Source of the DNA: Maribacter arenosus
GTDB lineage: Bacteria > Bacteroidota > Bacteroidia > Flavobacteriales > Flavobacteriaceae
Reading direction: 5' to 3'
Assembly: GCF_014610845.1 (NCBI RefSeq)
Contig: NZ_JABTCG010000008.1
Location: forward strand, 1-64,000
DNA: 64,000 bases
The position numbers and the translations under genes were made by a program. A model generated the notes under the pieces. The model saw only the letters and a program-made list of their open reading frames with translations, was not told the DNA's origin and ran no database searches. Positions 18,175 through 25,271 of the stretch are shown piece after piece. Within the stretch, counting starts at the first letter, position 1; the number at the start of each line of letters is the position of its first letter.

Positions 18175-19422
18175 TTATTCATCCCTAAGTGCATCGATTA
18201 CATGGATATTCGCAGCCCGCCAGGCAGGGAAAAAACCTGCCACTGCCCCTGCAAAAATCAAAATGAATACGGTGGTGATGGCGACATTGAAATTTACCGT
18301 AGGATTCACTATATAATCAACCTCTATATAGGGTCCGAAAATCTCTAACAGCCCCATACTGAAAATAAGCCCGGCAAAACCAGATATGGCGGTTACAAAT
18401 ATGGATTCATGTAATATCATTCCCACAATTGACCAGGGTTTCGCCCCCAAAGCCTTACGAACCCCAATTTCCCTTGTTCTTTCTTTCACCACAATCAGCA
18501 TAATATTGCTTACGCCCACAACTCCTGCTATTATGGTACAGATACCTACAAACCAGAAAAATAGTTTAATGCCACCTATGAGTGTAAAAAAGCGTTTGAC
18601 TTCCTCAAGTGTATTGAAAACATTAATCGCACTGGTATCATCAGGGGCGACCGTATGGACCTCTTGCAAATACTGTTTCATGTCGTTGGAAAACTTAGTG
18701 GATTCCGCTACGGCCTGGTCAAAATTCTCCACAGGTTGTAAGGTATAATACAGGTTGTTTACCCTATCGGCACCATTAAAAACCCGCTGAGCCGTTGACA
18801 TGGGAATAAAAATACGTTCTTCCTCTCGTTCCCCACCCATATCACCGTAAACACCTATAACCTTGAACTGAATACCTGAAATATCCAAATATTCGTTCAA
18901 TGGACTAATACCATTCTTGAAAATCTCCTTTTTTATGGTGTTGCTTATTACAGCGACCTTGGCGCCATTCTTATGATCCTGATAATTAATATAACGCCCT
19001 TCTGAAATGTATTGATTTTCAACGAATTGAAAACCCGCATTTATGCCTTGCACGCTATACCCTACAGACTCTTTCTTGTAATTGACCATAGCATCCCTGA
19101 CCCTGAACATAGCTGATCGATCTTTTAATTGATCGTTAAACCGGGTTTCAATGTGGTCATAGTTCTCATTCCTCATTTGTATGGTACGACCAGGATTTAA
19201 GCCTTTGTACTCTTTGGTGGTAACCTGTGTCCATACCACAATTCGATTTGAGGCATCCTCTTCAAATTCTTGGGCAATACCATTTTGCATTCCCTGACCG
19301 AAACCCAATAAAATTACAAGAATAAAAATCCCGGAAGCTACGGATAGACCCGTCAAGAACGTCCGTAATTTATTTTTACGGATCGTATCAAAAATCTCCT
19401 GCCATCTTTCGATGTCGAACAT
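18175..19422 (-). CDS. MacB/FtsX-type ABC transporter permease, module 1, first subunit
   Basis: This 415-residue permease is the first gene of the efflux locus. TM1 is near 24-46. The periplasmic domain contains YISEGRYINYQD, and the C-terminal three TM helices include VKERTREIGVRKALGAKP; the protein ends in VIDALRDE. Its upstream 110 bases contain an inverted repeat TACTGTA (19457-19463)/TACAGTA (19494-19500) and a TGTTACA heptamer, the likely control region of the operon. Its paralogue is 13730-14959. Confidence 0.92.
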   Translation of the reverse strand: MFDIERWQEIFDTIRKNKLRTFLTGLSVASGIFILVILLGFGQGMQNGIAQEFEEDASNRIVVWTQVTTKEYKGLNPGRTIQMRNENYDHIETRFNDQLKDRSAMFRVRDAMVNYKKESVGYSVQGINAGFQFVENQYISEGRYINYQDHKNGAKVAVISNTIKKEIFKNGISPLNEYLDISGIQFKVIGVYGDMGGEREEERIFIPMSTAQRVFNGADRVNNLYYTLQPVENFDQAVAESTKFSNDMKQYLQEVHTVAPDDTSAINVFNTLEEVKRFFTLIGGIKLFFWFVGICTIIAGVVGVSNIMLIVVKERTREIGVRKALGAKPWSIVGMILHESIFVTAISGFAGLIFSMGLLEIFGPYIEVDYIVNPTVNFNVAITTVFILIFAGAVAGFFPAWRAANIHVIDALRDE

Positions 19423-19456
19423 AGGGTTGGTTTTGATTGATGATTACAATAAAGAC

Positions 19457-19500
19457 TACTGTATATCATAAGACTAGAAAGCCAAAGTATTGTTACAGTA
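19457..19500. promoter_or_regulatory. Candidate control region of the ABC efflux operon
   Basis: An inverted repeat TACTGTA/TACAGTA with a 30-base spacer lies 35-78 bases before the first permease start. Its right arm overlaps the heptamer TGTTACA (19491-19497), which recurs 70 bases before the ATPase gene. No full TAnnTTTG promoter element was found here. A regulatory role is inference. Confidence 0.3.
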
Positions 19501-19536
19501 AATGCATTAAATAAATGTTAAAAGAGGCAAGAAACA

Positions 19537-19752
19537 TCAAGACTTCATTTTTCTATAAACAAAATAAAAAACACCAGCTACCAGCAGATAAGGAATAGCC
19601 ATTAAATATACGATCCCGTTATTGATTCCTTCCGCCGAGGACGTATTGCCTTCACTTTCCAAGACTGCCCTACACATGGCGCACTGCGCCTCAATATTTT
19701 GGGGAAGCAGCAATAAGATGATAAGGGCTAAGAAGACTACTTTTGTTTTCAT
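19537..19752 (-). CDS. Small secreted/membrane CxxC protein, unknown function
   Basis: This 71-residue protein begins MKTKVVFLALIILLLLP, a signal-like hydrophobic segment. A CAMC motif (C26-x-x-C29) comes just after the predicted cleavage or membrane exit, and a second hydrophobic helix (about 47-65) is followed by a basic tail. Its start codon overlaps the stop of the DUF420 gene by 4 bases (19749-19752), so it is translationally coupled to the oxidase-assembly cluster. The two close cysteines next to SCO1 and DUF420 genes suggest a role in copper or thiol chemistry during oxidase assembly, but I recognise no named family. Confidence 0.75.
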   Translation of the reverse strand: MKTKVVFLALIILLLLPQNIEAQCAMCRAVLESEGNTSSAEGINNGIVYLMAIPYLLVAGVFYFVYRKMKS

Positions 19753-20285
19753 GGGTATGCGTAATAAGGTGATATCAACAAATAAACCACTACTCCGGTA
19801 ATAGCCACATACAGCCATACGGGAAAAGTCAACTTTGCCAACGCCCTATGCTCATCGTATTTTTTTAAGTAGGCACGGGCATACGTTTTAAGTACCAACG
19901 GAATAATGCCTATTGATAAAATTATATGTGTTATCAATATAAAATAGTAGATATATTTTATCACTCCTTCACCTCCAAATGAGGTTGAATCCGAGGTCAT
20001 GTGATAGGCAATATATAGCACCAAAAACACCAGCGATAGAGCAATACAAGTGGTCATTAATCTTTGGTGGAGTTCCTGTCGGCCGTTTTTAATAGCCCAA
20101 ACTGCAAGTATCAGAATAACCGCAGTAAGCCCATTTATCGACGCATATATCGGCGGTAAGAAGTACAAAGGCTCCACATTGGGTATTTTAACCCCAAACA
20201 TTATGGCAACCACGATGGGAACCAGTATGGAAACCCCATTGATCCACCTATTGAATTTTTTCTCTTTCTTTTGGATTTGATCCAT
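19749..20285 (-). CDS. DUF420 family membrane protein (oxidase-assembly neighbourhood)
   Basis: This 178-residue integral membrane protein has about five TM helices (near 14-32, 45-62, 77-94, 112-130 and 155-172). Conserved histidines in ELHQRLM, IAYHMTS and ITHIILS fit the DUF420/YozB family. The family is usually encoded beside cytochrome oxidase or SCO genes, and its biochemical role is not settled. It begins 6 bases after the SCO1-type gene and overlaps the small CxxC gene after it, so all are co-transcribed. Heme or copper handling is plausible from the histidines and context. Confidence 0.9.
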   Translation of the reverse strand: MDQIQKKEKKFNRWINGVSILVPIVVAIMFGVKIPNVEPLYFLPPIYASINGLTAVILILAVWAIKNGRQELHQRLMTTCIALSLVFLVLYIAYHMTSDSTSFGGEGVIKYIYYFILITHIILSIGIIPLVLKTYARAYLKKYDEHRALAKLTFPVWLYVAITGVVVYLLISPYYAYP

Positions 20286-20291
20286 GCGCTA

Positions 20292-21017
20292 TTACTCCTC
20301 TAATAATTTTTCAATATCCTTCTTTAAAATGGAAATCTGTTCTTTTTCACCTTCACTGTTCTCACCCTGCTCTTCAGTAATGGTACCGCGGTAATAGATA
20401 ATCGGGTTCCCAAATTCATCTACCCTAGAACGCAGATATCCTTTCTTATCTATAAGGGCGAACAGACCAGCATGTTCAAAACCTCCAGGGGCATCTGGCA
20501 TTTCGGAAACAAAAATATTAAATCCCTTATTGGCCAAATCATAGATTGCCTCTTGGCTTCCGGTCATCAGGTGCCAATCTAAATTGGTGATACCGTGCTT
20601 TTCCGCATATTGCTTAAGCACCATGGGTGTATCATATTCCGGTGTAATCGTAAACGATGCCACACCAAAATCTTGCGAGGTCTTAAATGTTTCTTGCAGG
20701 TCCACAAGGTTCCGAGTCATTATAGGGCAAATGGAAGGGCACGAAGTGAAAAAGAATTCCACCACATATACCTTGCCTAAATAATCTTTATCGGTTATCA
20801 GCAAACTATCTTGATCAATAAACTCGAACGAAGGCACGCGCCGCTTTTTGCCGTTTAAGTATATATACGCCAATTCAGCATTATTATCTTTCAGGTTCAT
20901 TCGGTCATTTTCAACAATAGTGCCTGAACCCACGCGATCAACGATCTTGGGAATGAAGATGATTCCAAAGACAAGGATGACCAGGGACACCCATACATAT
21001 GTGTATTTATTCTTCAT
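20292..21017 (-). CDS. SCO1/SenC family copper chaperone for cytochrome oxidase
   Basis: This 241-residue membrane-anchored protein has one TM helix (about 8-24) and a thioredoxin fold facing the periplasm. It keeps all copper ligands: C93 and C97 in TSCPSICP and H182 in GFEHAGLF. SCO proteins load or reduce the CuA site of oxidase subunit II. The first ATG at 21017 is used; an in-frame TTG one codon earlier is not needed. It follows the cysteine-free SCO-like gene by 21 bases and precedes DUF420 by 6. Confidence 0.95.
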   Translation of the reverse strand: MKNKYTYVWVSLVILVFGIIFIPKIVDRVGSGTIVENDRMNLKDNNAELAYIYLNGKKRRVPSFEFIDQDSLLITDKDYLGKVYVVEFFFTSCPSICPIMTRNLVDLQETFKTSQDFGVASFTITPEYDTPMVLKQYAEKHGITNLDWHLMTGSQEAIYDLANKGFNIFVSEMPDAPGGFEHAGLFALIDKKGYLRSRVDEFGNPIIYYRGTITEEQGENSEGEKEQISILKKDIEKLLEE

Positions 21018-21038
21018 CAATGTAGCTATTCATTTTAA

Positions 21039-21665
21039 TTATCTACTGGCATTGTTCTTTTTCAATGTCAACCTATATTCTGCCAAGATGATCTTAACAT
21101 CATCTTCCATCTTATTGTTCAATTCTGCGACCGATGTGGCATCAAAACCGAATTTAGTCCCCTCGTCCTCATCATTGGTCCTACCGCGTAGGTTTCTATC
21201 CTTATCGATGATAAAAACATAAGGGGTTGCCAAATTTTCATCCAAAGCAAGGTCGGTTTTAAGTTCATTGAAAAACCGTTGGATCTGTTCTTTATCACCA
21301 TAAGCAAACTTCCATTTTGCAACATCAGCTAAATTTCCCAATTCCGATTTAAGTGCTGCAACTTTACTTTCGTTTCCCTTTGGGACTATCATTACAAACT
21401 GAAAGTCATTAAATTCATAAAATCGTTTATAGATTTTCTGGTTCAGATTAAAGGCAATTCCCTTTTTATTTTCCAAATCACTCCCTAAAAACCCTAGAAT
21501 AGTAATTTTATCCTGGAGTATAACATTGTCATCGATATTGGCGATATCACCAATATTCTCGGTTAGGGTAGGAAGCTTTCCGAAGTTATTTATGCCTGAA
21601 GCAAAGAAAAGATAGGCCACAATTGGCAGGATAAACAATACGACTAAAACAAACGTTTTTTTCAT
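21039..21665 (-). CDS. Cysteine-free SCO/thioredoxin-like membrane-anchored protein
   Basis: This 208-residue protein has an N-terminal TM helix (about 5-23) and then a thioredoxin-like layout similar to the SCO1 gene beside it. ITILGFLGSDLENKK takes the place of the SCO active-site loop, and YVFIIDKDRNLRGR matches the SCO strand LFALIDKKGYLRSR. There is no cysteine anywhere and no SCO-type histidine, so it cannot bind copper the same way. The reading frame is intact, which argues against decay. It lies in the oxidase-assembly run but is separated from the subunit IV gene by a hairpin. A structural or partner role to SCO1 is inference. Confidence 0.8.
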   Translation of the reverse strand: MKKTFVLVVLFILPIVAYLFFASGINNFGKLPTLTENIGDIANIDDNVILQDKITILGFLGSDLENKKGIAFNLNQKIYKRFYEFNDFQFVMIVPKGNESKVAALKSELGNLADVAKWKFAYGDKEQIQRFFNELKTDLALDENLATPYVFIIDKDRNLRGRTNDEDEGTKFGFDATSVAELNNKMEDDVKIILAEYRLTLKKNNASR

Positions 21666-21764
21666 ACGAAGTGATGCTGTTATCCCTAAAAAATATCGTT
21701 TGGTTTAAAGGCGATATATATTCGGGATAAAATAATAAACCTAGAACTGGATTCTACTGACAAA

Positions 21765-21800
21765 AATAAAAAAGACGGTCTTGAAACCGTCTTTTTATTG
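21765..21800 (-). terminator. Hairpin between subunit IV and SCO-like genes
   Basis: AAAAAGACGGT (21769-21779) pairs with ACCGTCTTTTT (21786-21796) around a 6-base loop, with A/T-runs on both sides. On the minus strand it follows the subunit IV stop by about 20 bases and should end or attenuate the upstream transcript. Confidence 0.8.
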
Positions 21801-21816
21801 TGTTAATTATATCTTA

Positions 21817-22200
21817 TTAGAAGTTCCAGGTCACGAAACCATCCTTAAAGACATTGTAGATGTAATTGCCTTCTACCAGAAGTATGAATGCCAAATAGGC
21901 CACTAAAAATACCGGTGTCCATACTATGGCCCTACGCAGGGAATTCTTTTCATCCCTTAGGTGCATAAAATCCCAGGCAATATAGTATGCCTTTACTAAA
22001 GTCAAAATAATGAAAATCCAATTCAATATTTTCATTCCCAAAAAGGAGTTCTCTGTAAGTAAAGGGGGTTTGGTAATCCCTAAAAATACCTCAACGCCAG
22101 TAACTATAGTCAAAAAGACAAGCACTCCCCATATCTTTTGGGTATTCGACTTGAATTTTAAAAGCCCCCTAAAAATTTCCAACTTGTGTTCGTGTGCCAT
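21817..22200 (-). CDS. Cytochrome c oxidase subunit IV family protein
   Basis: This 127-residue membrane protein has three predicted TM helices (near 20-38, 49-68 and 84-105) and matches the prokaryotic subunit IV (CyoD/CoxD-like) layout, including YIAWDFMHLRDEKNSLR. Small subunit IV proteins stabilise the heme-copper oxidase and carry no cofactor. It lies 60 bases after the large subunit III gene and is followed by a terminator-like hairpin, so it probably closes the ctaB-subunit III-subunit IV transcript. The catalytic subunits I and II are encoded about 27 kb away. Confidence 0.88.
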   Translation of the reverse strand: MAHEHKLEIFRGLLKFKSNTQKIWGVLVFLTIVTGVEVFLGITKPPLLTENSFLGMKILNWIFIILTLVKAYYIAWDFMHLRDEKNSLRRAIVWTPVFLVAYLAFILLVEGNYIYNVFKDGFVTWNF

Positions 22201-22260
22201 ACTAAATCTATCAATTAAAATTTTAAATCATCCTATGTGGGAATCTGAATCAAGTTCAGA

Positions 22261-23235
22261 TTAAACCAAATAAAAGAAAGTAAATACAAATACCCAAACC
22301 AAATCCACAAAATGCCAATATAGCCCTACCTTCTCAACCATCTCATAATGGCCCCGCCTTTCGTAGGTTCCCAACACCACATTAAAGAAAATTATAAGGT
22401 TGATCATTACGCCTGAGAAAACGTGGAATCCGTGAAAACCTGTGATAAAAAAGAAGAAATCGGCAAATAATCTACTTCCATATTCATTGTGGATAAGATT
22501 GGCCCCTTCAACAACTTGGGTTGCATTTTGAAGTTTTGCCAAAGATTCTTGTCTTGATAGTACTTCTTTCTCACCCTCGGCATTTATTGTTTCGGTTCGT
22601 ATAAGAATATTGGTATTGGCTTGGAAACCTGCCTTAACCTCATTTAATGAATAACTTGGTTGATATCCCTCATCGTAGAACCAAAGTCCATTATTTTTTT
22701 CGTGGGCCACTCTTTCGCCAGGTATAGTCTTGGCGAAATCGGCTAAAGAAGCCCTATCGCCCGAATCCGCTTTTACGAATTGCAGAATCCTTCCTCCTTT
22801 GGTTTCGACTGCACCATAATCACCTTTGATGAACGTTGCCCATTCCCAAGCTTGGGAGCCTACGAATATGGCACCCCCGATAATCGTCAGGAACAGATAC
22901 CAAATAACACTGTTCTGTTTCATTCGATGTCCGGCATCAACGGCCAAAACCATGGTCACCGAGGACATGATCAGAATAAAGGTCATAAACGCCACATAAT
23001 ACATGGGGTAGTTACCATGAAAGAAAGGAACGTGGGTAAACACCTCATCTGCTATCGGCCATGTTTCCATAAACTTGAAACGTGAAAAACCATAAGCAGC
23101 CAAAAATCCGGAGAATGTTAAAGCATCTGATACCAAAAAGAACCACATCATCAATTTTCCGTAGCTCGCCCCTAAAGGACGATTACCACCACCCCAAACG
23201 CTTTCTTCCGCACCCGTTGTTACCGTAGAATCCAT
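22261..23235 (-). CDS. Heme-copper oxidase subunit III with large inserted domain
   Basis: This 324-residue subunit III has core TM helices near 28-50, 76-98 and 108-130 with the conserved QAWEW (E131). After an insertion of about 115 residues (139-252), the core resumes with FFFITGFHGFHVFSG and two more helices. The insertion is hydrophilic, rich in charged residues and probably periplasmic. Subunit III keeps the D-pathway oxygen-reduction site stable and has no redox centre. It is one of two different subunit III genes in tandem. The insert is not frame-disrupting and looks like a genuine lineage feature. Confidence 0.92.
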   Translation of the reverse strand: MDSTVTTGAEESVWGGGNRPLGASYGKLMMWFFLVSDALTFSGFLAAYGFSRFKFMETWPIADEVFTHVPFFHGNYPMYYVAFMTFILIMSSVTMVLAVDAGHRMKQNSVIWYLFLTIIGGAIFVGSQAWEWATFIKGDYGAVETKGGRILQFVKADSGDRASLADFAKTIPGERVAHEKNNGLWFYDEGYQPSYSLNEVKAGFQANTNILIRTETINAEGEKEVLSRQESLAKLQNATQVVEGANLIHNEYGSRLFADFFFFITGFHGFHVFSGVMINLIIFFNVVLGTYERRGHYEMVEKVGLYWHFVDLVWVFVFTFFYLV

Positions 23236-23333
23236 AAATTAGTCAGTTATCGTATGAATAGAATTTTCACAAAAATACATTTTTTTGCAGGATACAAAAG
23301 TCTAAGTCGAAGAAATCAAAAAAAATTGATTTT

Positions 23334-23915
23334 TTAGTCGACAAAAACCATGAATATAAGCAGATAGACCCATAAAAGGTCCAGAAAGTGCCAGAATGTT
23401 GCGCCTAGGGATAATCCCAAATATTCCTCTGAGGAATACTTTCCCTTAAATTGATTGTACAACACGACCAATAAGGAAATAATTCCCGCAACCACATGAA
23501 CTATGTGTACAGCGGCGATAAGGAAAATATACGACATTTTTATACTACTTGTAGGTCCTGTGAAGTAATAGCCTTGGCCTATGAGTTGGGAAAAACCATT
23601 GAATTGCAATGCGATAAAAGCTATACCCAATCCCAAGGTAACCAACAGCCAATTCGTACATGCATTTTTAACATTCTTCTGTATGGCCTTTTTAGCCAAA
23701 ATATAGGTAAGACTACTTAGAACGATGACGATCGTACTTATATAGAAGGAAGATGGCATTTCTATGTTCTCTAACCAATCTTCCCTTTTACTACTAACGA
23801 TATATGCACTGGTCCAACCTGCGAAAGCCATGAGCAAACTCACAATACCGAACCATAGCATCATTTTTTTTGACCTATCATTCTTTTCTTTTTGAGTTCC
23901 TTGTGTTAAATCCAT
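23334..23915 (-). CDS. Heme-copper oxidase subunit III, short form
   Basis: This 193-residue protein has five TM helices (near 18-37, 54-72, 88-106, 125-147 and 170-190). It carries the subunit III signatures HIVHVVAGI and ATFWHFLDLLWVYL. It is a compact five-helix form, while the next gene encodes a longer one, so the oxidase may contain both or use them alternately. It lies between ctaB (82-base gap) and the long subunit III gene (98-base gap). Confidence 0.92.
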   Translation of the reverse strand: MDLTQGTQKEKNDRSKKMMLWFGIVSLLMAFAGWTSAYIVSSKREDWLENIEMPSSFYISTIVIVLSSLTYILAKKAIQKNVKNACTNWLLVTLGLGIAFIALQFNGFSQLIGQGYYFTGPTSSIKMSYIFLIAAVHIVHVVAGIISLLVVLYNQFKGKYSSEEYLGLSLGATFWHFLDLLWVYLLIFMVFVD

Positions 23916-23997
23916 ACAATTTGATTCTAAAATTTAAAATAATAAGGCCTCTTTTCACTGGCTTTGGCAATGGACCTACATGGGTAGAGGCAAGTCC

Positions 23998-24915
23998 CTA
24001 GAAAAATGTGGCGCTAAACTTATCCAGTACGTAGACCACTTGTATTAAAGTGATATAGGTAACACTGGCCAACATTAGTTTCCGAGCGGATATATTGTCT
24101 CTTTTTTCATATAACTTAAATGCAAAGAACAACATTACGGCCCCTAATGCAAAAATTATGACCGCGGCCAGAATCGATAATTGCAAACGCCCCGTAATGC
24201 CAAAAACCGGAATGACCGAAATTACCATCATCCATATGGTGTACATTATAATCTGTAAGGCGGTACCTTTATCTTTCTTACCTGTCGGAAGCAATTTAAA
24301 CCCTCCCTTTTTATAATCTTCATCCAACATCCAGGCCAGCGCCCAAAAGTGCGGAAATTGCCAAAAAAACTGTATCATAAACAAGGTGCCGGGTTCAATG
24401 CCAAATTCATCGGTGGCGGCTACCCATCCCAACATAAAGGGAATAGCTCCCGGCAATGCGCCTACAAAAACCGACAATGGGGTCATTGTTTTTAAGGGGG
24501 TATAAACACTGGTATATAAAAATATTGAAATAGCACCGAACATGGCGGTCTTGGGATTCAGGAAATATAATGATACCACACCGAGGATGGTTAAGATAAC
24601 GGCAATGGTCAAGGCCATATTCACGGACATTCTGCCCGATGGGATTGGCCTATTTTTTGTGCGATTCATTAGGGCATCCAGATCCCTTTCTATAATCTGA
24701 TTGTACACATTGGAGGCTCCTACCATACAATAGCCCCCAAAAGCAAGCAGTGCCAAGGAGAGTAAACTGATGTCATAGGCGCCCAGCAAATAGCCTGCCA
24801 TAGAGGAAAAAACCACACTGACCGCGAGTCTCACCTTGGTAATTTCCTTAAAATCAGCAAACATCATGGACCATGAGATGTTCTTCGCAAGCTCTATCGC
24901 CGTCTTCATTCCCAT
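23998..24915 (-). CDS. ctaB: Heme O synthase (protoheme IX farnesyltransferase)
   Basis: This 305-residue UbiA-family membrane protein has about eight TM helices. It carries the prenyl-diphosphate-binding motif NQIIERDLD (72-80) and the downstream YTPLKTMTPLSVFVGALPGA. It adds a farnesyl group to heme B to make heme O, a precursor of heme A for the aa3 oxidase. It is the first gene of the oxidase-assembly cluster, preceded by a TTG-N20-TATATTTG promoter whose start point would leave a very short leader. The internal ATG at 24909 (MKTAIELAK) is therefore a possible alternative start. Confidence 0.95.
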   Translation of the reverse strand: MGMKTAIELAKNISWSMMFADFKEITKVRLAVSVVFSSMAGYLLGAYDISLLSLALLAFGGYCMVGASNVYNQIIERDLDALMNRTKNRPIPSGRMSVNMALTIAVILTILGVVSLYFLNPKTAMFGAISIFLYTSVYTPLKTMTPLSVFVGALPGAIPFMLGWVAATDEFGIEPGTLFMIQFFWQFPHFWALAWMLDEDYKKGGFKLLPTGKKDKGTALQIIMYTIWMMVISVIPVFGITGRLQLSILAAVIIFALGAVMLFFAFKLYEKRDNISARKLMLASVTYITLIQVVYVLDKFSATFF

Positions 24916-24929
24916 TTTTTATAAAAACG

Positions 24930-24960
24930 CAAATATAATCGTAGTAGGCTATGTGTGCAA
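24930..24960 (-). promoter_or_regulatory. Bacteroidota-type promoter for ctaB
   Basis: On the minus strand, TTG (24960-24958), a 20-base spacer and TATATTTG (24937-24930) match the Bacteroidota -33/-7 consensus TTG...TAnnTTTG exactly. The predicted transcript start is only about 8-15 bases before the ATG. Confidence 0.5.
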
Positions 24961-25018
24961 CCAATTACCAAGGTTTATGATTTCTTTCAAAAAATGACCA
25001 TCCCCCTTTTTTACCTAT

Positions 25019-25030
25019 GTCAAATTTGAC
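25019..25030. promoter_or_regulatory. 12-bp perfect palindrome upstream of ctaB
   Basis: GTCAAATTTGAC is a perfect palindrome about 60 bases upstream of the predicted ctaB -33 element. It could be an operator for a dimeric regulator. The half-site is GTCAA, the inverse of the FNR-type order TTGAT...ATCAA, so I do not assign it to Crp/Fnr. Chance occurrence is possible. Confidence 0.3.
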
Positions 25031-25190
25031 TAGGCTTATCGTTACTGTAGCAACTTACTTATTCTACATCCCGTTGATCCATTAGTTCAAGACTACTTTG
25101 AACAAATACAAATACCCAATTGAAAACTGTAACCATCCTATTGTACTTGTACACATTATCAGATAATATCACATGTCGGTAAGGAAAAGT

Positions 25191-25224
25191 AGAAAAAAAA
25201 ATCCCGAACCAAGGTTCGGGATTT
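25191..25224 (-). terminator. Intrinsic terminator after tonB
   Basis: A perfect 12-bp stem AAATCCCGAACC (25199-25210)/GGTTCGGGATTT (25213-25224), with only AA between the arms, is followed on the minus strand by a run of eight T residues. It lies about 50 bases after the tonB stop. Confidence 0.88.
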
Positions 25225-25271
25225 AATACATTAAATTTATCTGGATTCCTGTTTTTACAGTACAATGAACC

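Larger units (their letters stand above)
24916..25271. other. 356-bp intergenic region between tonB and ctaB
   Basis: No credible gene is present. From right to left it holds the tonB terminator (25191-25224), an inverted repeat TGTAC-TT-GTACA (25142-25153), a perfect 12-bp palindrome GTCAAATTTGAC (25019-25030) and the ctaB promoter (24930-24960). A 68-codon frame overlapping the terminator is not believed. Confidence 0.7.

Noticed and set aside
18000-19500. Sigma-54 type promoter for the efflux operon
   Set aside because: The GG/GC dinucleotides at -24/-12 spacing were looked for upstream of 19422 and of 15653 and not found.
21039-21665. SCO-like gene as a pseudogene
   Set aside because: The frame is complete with a sound start, TM anchor and no internal stop; loss of the cysteines looks like divergence, not decay.
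25019-25030. FNR/Crp site at the GTCAAATTTGAC palindrome
   Set aside because: The half-sites are in the wrong order and spacing for TTGAT-N4-ATCAA.
25059-25265. 68-codon minus-strand frame between tonB and ctaB
   Set aside because: It overlaps the strong tonB terminator hairpin, has no signal, domain or start context, and reads like random A/T-rich sequence.
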